Positions 1 to 4,422 of a stretch of 8,163 nt of DNA are shown one piece after another. The position numbers and the translations under genes were made by a program. The stretch is taken from NCBI GenBank assembly GCA_012798975.1, contig JAAZME010000279.1:1-8163 (forward strand). The letters run 5' to 3'. Position 1 is the stretch's first letter; every line of letters starts with the position of its first letter. The DNA comes from Gallicola sp. GTDB lineage: Bacteria > Bacillota > Clostridia > Tissierellales > Peptoniphilaceae. The notes under the pieces are model-generated. The model worked only from the letters and a program-made list of their open reading frames with translations, was not told where the DNA came from and searched no databases.

Positions 1-878
1 CCTGCCATAATCGTGTCCATTTCTCCAGTAACGAATACTAAATCTTCACCTTTTCCATATTTAGCAGTTTGGTAAAGACAGTTTGCTTTTGCAGGCTCAA
101 CTACAGTTACCACTGGCAAATTCTGCTTGTAAACACTTGCAAAGAATCCAGTTACTGCTGATGCCATAGAACCAACACCTGCTTGCAAGAAGATATGAGT
201 CGGCACTGACTGATGAAGACTTAATTGTAGATAAGCTTCATAGGCCATTGTAAGGTATCCCTGCATAATCCATGTAGGAATAGCTTCGTATCCTTCCCAT
301 GCTGTATCTTGAATCATAATCCAGCCGTTTTCTTCTGCCATTTTGTTCGCATAACGAACGCATTCATCATAGTTCATTGGAAGAATATCTGCTTTCGCAT
401 TTTCCTTGCGGATATTTTCAAGTCTTTCTTGTGTACTGTTTTCAGGCATAAATACTACAGCATTTTGACCAATTTGATTCGCCGCCCAAGCAACTCCTCT
501 TCCATGGTTTCCGTCTGTAGCTGTTACAAATGTAATTTCACCTAGTTTTTCTTTGATTTCTTTTGAAACCAAAACTTCGAATGGCAGATCTTCTACTTCC
601 ATGTCTAATCTTTGTGCAATGATTTTCACAACTGCATAACTGCCGCCTAGTACTTTAAAAGCATTTAGTCCAAATCTAAAAGACTCATCTTTTAGGTATA
701 AATCTTTCACCCCTAAGTATTTTGCTAGTCCTTTTAATCTATGAAGCGGAGTCGGCTCATACGCAGGAAAACTTCCATGGTATTTTGCAGTCTTCTTCGC
801 TACATGTTCGTCAAGAAATCTTAACGATGCTTTGTTCTCTGAATTCTCCAGAGAGGTAATTTCATATTTTTCTTTCAT
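1..878 (-). CDS. dpaL: Diaminopropionate ammonia-lyase (DpaL), first paralogue, C-terminus cut by the window edge
   Basis: This PLP enzyme is expected to convert 2,3-diaminopropionate to pyruvate and two ammonia molecules in the cytoplasm. Translating the minus strand from the ATG at 878-876 gives 292 uninterrupted residues before the window ends; the family is usually about 400 residues, so roughly a quarter is missing. Visible family motifs are KDESFRFGLNAFK, with the presumed Schiff-base lysine at K75, TDGNHGRGVAW with D122, QDTAWEGYE with D191, the glycine loop LQAGVGSMAS, and TGEMDTIMAG near the edge. From memory, K77, D120 and D189 are the catalytic residues of the E. coli enzyme, and these line up with a small offset. 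The start is supported by an AAAGGATGAG ribosome binding site. It looks like a more typical DpaL around the lysine than the second copy at 3147-4364. It appears to be transcribed alone from its own promoter, at least at its 5' end. Confidence 0.93.
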   Translation of the reverse strand, partial: MKEKYEITSLENSENKASLRFLDEHVAKKTAKYHGSFPAYEPTPLHRLKGLAKYLGVKDLYLKDESFRFGLNAFKVLGGSYAVVKIIAQRLDMEVEDLPFEVLVSKEIKEKLGEITFVTATDGNHGRGVAWAANQIGQNAVVFMPENSTQERLENIRKENAKADILPMNYDECVRYANKMAEENGWIMIQDTAWEGYEAIPTWIMQGYLTMAYEAYLQLSLHQSVPTHIFLQAGVGSMASAVTGFFASVYKQNLPVVTVVEPAKANCLYQTAKYGKGEDLVFVTGEMDTIMA

Positions 879-925
879 ATTCTCATCCTTTCCAAATACT
901 TTTAAAAATCACTTTCCATCTAAAT

Positions 926-954
926 ACTATATTCAATTATCGCAACGATTTCAA
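926..954 (-). promoter_or_regulatory. Promoter of the first dpaL gene
   Basis: On the minus strand there is a -35 box TTGAAA (954-949), a 17-base spacer and a -10 box TATAGT (931-926). A start of transcription near 919 would give a leader of about 40 bases ending in the ribosome binding site. The spacing is ideal and both boxes match the housekeeping sigma consensus well. This is a sequence call only. Confidence 0.65.
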
Positions 955-963
955 GGGGTGCCA

Positions 964-1003
964 GATAAATTTCATTGACAAGAATATGAATAAGAAATTT
1001 ATC
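964..1003. repeat. Perfect 10-base inverted repeat upstream of the dpaL promoter
   Basis: GATAAATTTC (964-973) and its exact reverse complement GAAATTTATC (994-1003) are separated by 20 bases. The nearer arm lies ten bases upstream of the -35 box of the first dpaL gene, a common place for an activator site. A second, shorter pair, TTCAT (971-975) and ATGAA (986-990), is nested inside. It could be an operator or a hairpin of a longer upstream transcript; the sequence does not decide. The region is AT-rich, which raises the chance rate. Confidence 0.4.
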
Positions 1004-1099
1004 AAACAGGATTGTTTCCCTGAGAAGCCGCAGCTGAAATCCGTACATCTCGTAATATATATAAGTTTAATTCATTTTATGCATTTATCTGAATAAGCT

Positions 1100-1127
1100 T
1101 TTCTAATTTTAAAAGTACAATTAGAAA
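1100..1127. repeat. Perfect 9-base inverted repeat (hairpin)
   Basis: TTTCTAATT (1100-1108) pairs with AATTAGAAA (1119-1127) across a 10-base loop. Neither side is followed by a good run of T in the direction of transcription, so a terminator is not supported. Its role is unknown. Confidence 0.35.
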
Positions 1128-1172
1128 CAAAAACCCTTTCTAGGCAGAATGAAAAATCGAATCGGGAATGCT

Positions 1173-1206
1173 TTTATATTTGCAGTGTATAGCAGGCAAA
1201 TATAAA
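1173..1206. repeat. Perfect 11-base inverted repeat (hairpin)
   Basis: TTTATATTTGC (1173-1183) pairs exactly with GCAAATATAAA (1196-1206) across a 12-base loop. It is one of the strongest perfect stems in the intergenic region. The loop begins with AGTGTATA, a sequence that recurs as the arms of the inverted repeat at 1267-1293. No run of T follows on either strand. It could be an RNA stem of a minus-strand transcript starting near 1277 or a remnant of a small mobile repeat; neither is proven. Confidence 0.45.
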
Positions 1207-1266
1207 TACTAGACAGAAACACAAACTTAAAGAATCTTAGTGCACTGCAGCCCTATTTCTTAACAA

Positions 1267-1311
1267 AGTGTATCTTACTTATAATTATACACTGATTTTC
1301 GATTTGGTGAA
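1267..1311 (-). promoter_or_regulatory. Possible minus-strand promoter with an inverted repeat over its -10 box
   Basis: Reading the minus strand, TTCACC (1311-1306), 16 bases, then a perfect TATAAT (1289-1284) resemble a promoter. AGTGTAT and ATACACT (1293-1287 and 1273-1267 on this strand) form a 7-base inverted repeat that starts in the -10 box and covers the predicted start point, an arrangement typical of repressor sites. Transcription would run toward the dpaL gene at 878. No gene begins directly downstream, so it would serve a non-coding RNA or a long dpaL leader. Confidence 0.3.
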
Positions 1312-1439
1312 AGGTTTTCATTGAAAATAATTACACGGCCTCTGCCTTCGTTTAATTAAGGAAGACTTTTTTGTCTTTTTTCATCTATGCAATTGGTTCA
1401 TCCTCTATAATTTAAGGATAGTTAACTTATTTGGATTTT

Positions 1440-1537
1440 TTAGAATAAGAAATTATGAATAGGATTTTATACTCCAATATTCATAATAATGGTCGGAAAT
1501 GTTTTCCAGGATGGATATGAGAATTTATCCATATACA
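1440..1537 (-). ncRNA. Candidate small RNA of about 95 bases
   Basis: On the minus strand an extended -10 promoter, TGGTATAAT (1551-1543), predicts a transcript starting near 1536. The transcript would fold into three successive hairpins: 1532-1511 (ATGGATA and TATCCAT, 8-base loop), 1507-1495 (GGAAA and TTTCC, 3-base loop) and 1487-1452. The last has ATTATGAATA and TATTCATAAT arms plus an inner GGA/TCC pair and is followed by the T-rich tail TTCTTATTC, like an intrinsic terminator. Promoter, folded body and terminator-like end in about 110 bases is the layout of an independent small RNA. It matches no RNA family I know, and the GC content is low, so the call stays tentative. Confidence 0.35.
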
Positions 1538-1542
1538 ATTAC

Positions 1543-1570
1543 ATTATACCACACAAATCAAATAAGTACA
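1543..1570 (-). promoter_or_regulatory. Extended -10 promoter for the candidate small RNA
   Basis: The minus strand reads TGGTATAAT at 1551-1543, a perfect -10 hexamer with the TGn extension that can compensate for a weak -35. The -35 position holds TGTACT (1570-1565) at a spacing of 16, only a partial match. It lies downstream of the hairpins that follow the ModE-like gene, so it would start a new transcript toward lower coordinates. Confidence 0.4.
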
Positions 1571-1585
1571 GCCCTAAAAATTCAA

Positions 1586-1620
1586 GACAGCTTCTGCTCT
1601 CCGCAGCAGCCGCACCTGTC
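1586..1620 (-). terminator. Probable terminator of the two-gene regulator unit
   Basis: On the minus strand, GACAG and CTGTC (1620-1616, 1590-1586) enclose a second stem, CTGCT with AGCAG, giving a GC-rich interrupted hairpin. It is followed by TTGAATTTTT, a T-rich tail. It lies 44 bases past the stop codon of the ModE-like gene. The internal loops make it imperfect. Confidence 0.4.
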
Positions 1621-1639
1621 GAGAAAGTGAATGCTAAAG

Positions 1640-1664
1640 AGGCAGATCTACTATTTCTCTGCCT
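1640..1664. terminator. Hairpin directly after the ModE-like gene
   Basis: AGGCAGA (1640-1646) pairs with TCTGCCT (1658-1664) across an 11-base loop; the stem overlaps the last base of the TAA stop of the minus-strand gene. On the minus strand the tail is only CTTTAGC, a weak T run. On the plus strand it is TAATTATTAAAACTTTT. It may stabilise the 3' end or act with the hairpin at 1586-1620. Confidence 0.35.
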
Positions 1665-2017
1665 TAATTATTAAAACTTTTCTTGTTGAGTTCCTGTGTG
1701 ATTTCTTCCATTTTTGCACTCGTTTCTTGACAAACTTTTTCATAAAGGTTTATAAATTCAACTCCGCCTTCTGTCAGTGTTGAGCCGCCGCCTTTGACAC
1801 CGCCGATCTCCCTGTCCAAGAATTTTATTCCTAAATGTGTTTCACAGTTTTTAATCACTTGGAAGGCTTTGCTGTAGGACATCCCCAATTCCGATGCAGC
1901 CTTGTTTAAGGAACCGCACTCCTCTATCTTCTTCAGCAATTCATAAGGGCCTCTCCCGAAAACTTTCTCCCCTTTGTCATTTTCAATCCAAAGACGGTAT
2001 ACCGGCTTTATTTTCAT
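1664..2017 (-). CDS. ModE-like winged helix-turn-helix regulator without a molybdate-binding domain
   Basis: The 117-residue product matches the N-terminal DNA-binding domain of ModE, a LysR-like winged helix. The helix-turn-helix lies near residues 36-58 (GSLNKAASELGMSYSKAF) and the wing near 69-85, with REIGGVKGGGSTLTEGG, the glycine-rich signature of this family. Full ModE proteins continue into two molybdate-binding (MOP) domains; here the chain ends about 30 residues after the wing in a helical tail, probably for dimerisation. Such stand-alone forms are common in anaerobes, and whether they sense molybdate is not known from sequence. The start is fixed by an AAGGAGA ribosome binding site. 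It lies 20 bases after the gene at 2038-2898, so both are likely co-transcribed. It may regulate its own unit or the neighbouring ammonia-lyase genes; that is inference. Confidence 0.85.
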   Translation of the reverse strand: MKIKPVYRLWIENDKGEKVFGRGPYELLKKIEECGSLNKAASELGMSYSKAFQVIKNCETHLGIKFLDREIGGVKGGGSTLTEGGVEFINLYEKVCQETSAKMEEITQELNKKSFNN

Positions 2018-2037
2018 ATTTTTATTCTCCTTTTCAT

Positions 2038-2898
2038 TTATTGCATAAGATTTTTTCTGCAGCTAAGATACCATTTTGGTTTTATTTCGCTAAAATCATC
2101 GTAATAAACTTTCAGCTCTTCCATCGTTTTCTTAAACGCTTCTTCCGGAAGGCTTTTTTTATCAGCTATAATCTCATAGAAGGCATCTGTTAGAGTATAC
2201 ATCACCAAGTATTTGAAAAACAGATTTGGTGTATCGCCTTTAAAATATCCGTCTATTAAGCCTGCTGCATAGGCACCGTTCTTTACTCCTGTTTTATTTA
2301 TATTATGAAAAACATAAAACGGATCTGAATTGGAAAAGGATGCATGTTTAATCAAATTATATTGTCCGTTTTCTCCTACTTCAATATCATCCAAGTTCTC
2401 ATAAATAAGATGTTTGATGTTGTCTCGATCTTTCAACAAGTTTTTTGTTTGAGTTAAAAGATCTAAAATAATGTAATCATTTGCTCCGTGATAATCCTGT
2501 ATCCCGTATTCGTGAAAAATTTGATTGATTTTTGTTTCGTAGTCCTTCGTCCAGCTGCTCGTGTCCGCAAGAGACGTCGCATCATGATACTTTCTAAGAT
2601 CGCTTCCGATAGTAAAACCTATTTCGTATTCTTCAAAATCTTCCGATACGGCTATTGGATCTCCTACCTTCCTGCAGAATAAATAATAATAGCTGCCGTC
2701 TTCTGTCAAGCCAGCTTTCTCAATATCGGCAGATTTTATATTTTTGATTGTTTCTTGAAACTCATCAAGCCTAAACCCTTCCGCCATCGATGAGATAAAA
2801 ACGATATCATATTTTTTTTCTGCAATAGGGTCTATATCGTGAAAATACTTCTTTTTTAAATTGTAATCATAAATAAAATTCGAATAGTTGTTAGACAT
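2038..2898 (-). CDS. Hypothetical protein, 286 residues, first gene of the regulator unit
   Basis: I do not recognise this family. The product is an acidic, tyrosine- and aspartate-rich soluble protein with no signal peptide or membrane segment. An N-terminal half (residues about 1-110) looks like an alpha/beta fold and contains YYYLFCRKVGDPIAV. The C-terminal half, around GAYAAGLIDGYFKGDTPNL and the following helices, ends in KPKWYLSCRKN. No catalytic signature is obvious; the two CRK motifs are the only repeated Cys context noticed. The start follows GGAGGAG with about 12 bases spacing, slightly long, and the gap contains the palindrome AGAGTACTCT. It is read with the ModE-like gene 20 bases downstream and divergently from the second dpaL gene, so a sensory or accessory role with that regulator is possible but unproven. 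Confidence 0.8.
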   Translation of the reverse strand: MSNNYSNFIYDYNLKKKYFHDIDPIAEKKYDIVFISSMAEGFRLDEFQETIKNIKSADIEKAGLTEDGSYYYLFCRKVGDPIAVSEDFEEYEIGFTIGSDLRKYHDATSLADTSSWTKDYETKINQIFHEYGIQDYHGANDYIILDLLTQTKNLLKDRDNIKHLIYENLDDIEVGENGQYNLIKHASFSNSDPFYVFHNINKTGVKNGAYAAGLIDGYFKGDTPNLFFKYLVMYTLTDAFYEIIADKKSLPEEAFKKTMEELKVYYDDFSEIKPKWYLSCRKNLMQ

Positions 2899-2936
2899 AT
2901 TAAGAGTACTCTCCTCCAGGTTCTATCTATATATTT

Positions 2937-2964
2937 ATGATAACATAAACCGAATCTAAGTGAA
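2937..2964 (-). promoter_or_regulatory. Possible promoter of the regulator unit
   Basis: Minus strand: TTCACT (2964-2959), a 16-base spacer and TATCAT (2942-2937), the latter preceded by TGT so that it reads as an extended -10. Transcription would start near 2930 and give a leader of about 30 bases. The -35 is a moderate match. Confidence 0.4.
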
Positions 2965-2989
2965 AAGCACTTTACTAATGTAATATGTT

Positions 2990-3004
2990 AATCATTTAAT
3001 GATT
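2990..3004. promoter_or_regulatory. Small inverted repeat overlapping the -35 box of the second dpaL gene
   Basis: AATCATT (2990-2996), one base, then AATGATT (2998-3004). The right arm shares two bases with the -35 box TTGACA at 3003-3008. This is where a repressor or a class II activator would bind, in the divergent region between the regulator unit and the enzyme operon. Short AT-rich repeats arise by chance, so confidence is modest. Confidence 0.35.
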
Positions 3005-3031
3005 GACACCAAAATTAAAAAACGGTAGAAT
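3003..3031 (+). promoter_or_regulatory. Strong promoter of the dpaL2 and PLP enzyme operon
   Basis: A perfect -35 TTGACA (3003-3008), a 17-base spacer and TAGAAT (3026-3031) form a near-consensus housekeeping promoter. Transcription should start near 3038, leaving a leader of about 109 bases before the ATG at 3147. Confidence 0.75.
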
Positions 3032-3037
3032 TGAGAT

Positions 3038-3119
3038 AGCTGTATGGTTATTCTTAAGCGAATCTGCTCCATTTAGGAAAATGTTTGCTAGATACGCTTT
3101 TTAAATAATATACATAGCT
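3038..3119 (+). other. Foldable 5' leader of the dpaL2 operon, candidate cis-acting RNA
   Basis: The predicted transcript begins at the 5' edge of this structure. AAGCGAATCT (3056-3065) pairs with AGATACGCTT (3090-3099) with a single A-A mismatch. The outer AGCT (3038-3041) can pair with AGCT (3116-3119), and a small inner TCC/GGA pair (3068-3070, 3076-3078) closes a loop. The structure ends 15 bases before the ribosome binding site near 3135. No T run follows, so control of translation or of RNA stability is more likely than termination. It does not match a riboswitch class I can name. Confidence 0.35.
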
Positions 3120-3146
3120 CAATTAAATTATTGAAAGGATGATACT

Positions 3147-4364
3147 ATGAGTCAATGTTCATTTATCGAGCAGAAGAAAGATAAGAACTTTGATCAGACA
3201 GGTTCCATAGAATATTTTTCTGAAAGGGAAATCCAAAAAGCGTTGGATTTTCACAAAAGTATTCCTGATTATGCAGAAACAAATCTTTCTGAACTCAAGG
3301 ACTACTCTAAAAGCGTTGGATTGAAAAACGTTTACGTAAAAGATGAATCCTCTCGTTTCGGCATTAATTCCTTCAAAGGTTTAGGAGCAAGTTATGCTAT
3401 GGGAAATATCATAGCTGAAAAACTAGGTGTTCCTATTGAAGAATTATCTTTTGAAGAAATGATTTCCGATGAAGTTAGAGAAAAATTAGGGGAAGTAACT
3501 TTTATCAGCTGTACAGACGGAAACCACGGACGCGGTGTAGCCTGGGTCGGTGAAAAGCTAAAACAAAAAGTTTATATCTATATGAATAAAGGCGCTGCAG
3601 AAGATCGTGTTAAAAACATAGAAGCATTAGGTGCTGAAGTCACTGTAACAGACGTAAACTATGATGATACAATCCGACTTGTAAAAGAACTCGGCGAAGA
3701 AAAAGGCTGGGTTGTAGTCCAAGATACTTCATGGGAAGGTTACGAAGATATTCCTAAATGGATTATGCAAGGATATGCTTCTTTAGTCCTTGAAGCTTAT
3801 CAACAAATGGAAAGAGAACAATTGGAGAAGCCGACACATGTATTCTTACAAGCAGGAGTTGGTGCAATGGCCGGCGGAGCTTGCGGTGTCATTACAAACC
3901 TTACTAAAGAAGATATGCCATATACGCTAATTGTTGAGCCTAATGAATCAGCTTGTTATTATAAATCAGCAGAAGTCGCTGACGGCGAAAGACACTTTGT
4001 AACAGGTGATTTAGACACTATTATGGCAGGACTTGCCTGCGGAGAACCAGGGACTATCGCTTGGGATGTTATCGGCGAATATGCTGATGCTTATATCAAG
4101 GGACCAGACTGGGCTACTGCAAACGGCATGAGAATGTATGCAAATCCTGTTGAGAATGATCCATCTATCGTATCTGGAGAAAGCGGTGCTGTATCTCTTG
4201 GATATTTAAATGAACTTATGACAAACGATGATTTAAAAGATGCTCGAGAAAAAATGGGCTTAGATGAAAACTCAGTAGTTCTTTTAATCAGTACCGAAGG
4301 CGACACCGATAAAGCAAACTATAAAGATGTTGTTTGGTACGGAAAATATTCGAAATTCGAATAA
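3147..4364 (+). CDS. Diaminopropionate ammonia-lyase family protein, second paralogue
   Basis: The 405-residue product has the full family length and architecture of a fold-type II PLP lyase that deaminates 2,3-diaminopropionate to pyruvate and ammonia. Motifs: KDESSRFGINSFK with the presumed PLP lysine K77, CTDGNHGRGVAW with D124, QDTSWEGYE with D193, the glycine loop LQAGVGAMAGG (about 234-244) that holds the PLP phosphate, and DLDTIMAGLACGEP. The catalytic lysine and both catalytic aspartates are kept, but the lysine context differs from the first copy (INSFKGLGA against LNAFKVLGG) and the N-terminal 45 residues diverge, so a shifted substrate preference is possible. The start has GAAAGGATG upstream, the same site used by the first copy. 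It is the first gene of an operon, 58 bases before the 495-residue PLP enzyme. Confidence 0.88.
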   Translation: MSQCSFIEQKKDKNFDQTGSIEYFSEREIQKALDFHKSIPDYAETNLSELKDYSKSVGLKNVYVKDESSRFGINSFKGLGASYAMGNIIAEKLGVPIEELSFEEMISDEVREKLGEVTFISCTDGNHGRGVAWVGEKLKQKVYIYMNKGAAEDRVKNIEALGAEVTVTDVNYDDTIRLVKELGEEKGWVVVQDTSWEGYEDIPKWIMQGYASLVLEAYQQMEREQLEKPTHVFLQAGVGAMAGGACGVITNLTKEDMPYTLIVEPNESACYYKSAEVADGERHFVTGDLDTIMAGLACGEPGTIAWDVIGEYADAYIKGPDWATANGMRMYANPVENDPSIVSGESGAVSLGYLNELMTNDDLKDAREKMGLDENSVVLLISTEGDTDKANYKDVVWYGKYSKFE

Positions 4365-4370
4365 AATTAG

Positions 4371-4397
4371 TTAATTATATTATTTAATTATAATTAA
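4371..4397. repeat. AT-only inverted repeat between the two PLP enzyme genes
   Basis: TTAATTATA (4371-4379) and TATAATTAA (4389-4397) form a perfect 9-base stem around a 9-base loop. It contains no G or C, so it is unlikely to terminate; it may be a processing or stability element between the cistrons. The AGGAGG ribosome binding site of the next gene follows at 4408-4413. Confidence 0.35.
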
Positions 4398-4422
4398 AAA
4401 TAAATCTAGGAGGATTTTACCA

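Larger units (their letters stand above)
879..1663. other. Long intergenic region, hairpin-rich, with no convincing protein gene
   Basis: These 785 bases separate the first dpaL gene from the ModE-like gene. I find no open frame with a good ribosome binding site and protein-like composition. What is present is structure: perfect inverted repeats at 964-1003, 1100-1127, 1173-1206, 1267-1293 and 1452-1487, a shorter one at 1511-1532, terminator-like hairpins at 1586-1620 and 1640-1664, the dpaL promoter at 926-954, and two further minus-strand promoter-like sites at 1284-1311 and 1543-1570. The short plus-strand frame at 1489-1674 runs through several of these hairpins and is not believed. No tRNA, rRNA, CRISPR or known riboswitch pattern was recognised. 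Confidence 0.7.

Noticed and set aside
309..545. Plus-strand open frame of 78 codons
   Set aside because: It is antisense to the clear DpaL coding sequence and its product resembles no protein family.
1358..1381. Plus-strand hairpin AAGAC/GTCTT followed by T residues
   Set aside because: The stem has only two G-C pairs in its firm core and no plus-strand gene lies upstream to need a terminator.
1381..1401. Minus-strand mini-frame MNQLHR, a possible leader peptide
   Set aside because: The AGAGG sequence touches the ATG with no spacing and there is no downstream gene for it to control.
879..1663. Known riboswitch, T-box or insertion sequence in the intergenic region
   Set aside because: No conserved riboswitch core, T-box sequence, transposase remnant or pair of terminal repeats with target duplication was recognised.
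1489..1674. Plus-strand open frame of 61 codons
   Set aside because: It has no ribosome binding site, low-complexity composition and runs through several hairpins and the end of the ModE-like gene, so it looks like chance.
4365..4422. Separate promoter for the PLP enzyme gene
   Set aside because: The gap is almost pure A and T, so -10-like strings are trivial, and no -35 match with proper spacing stands out.
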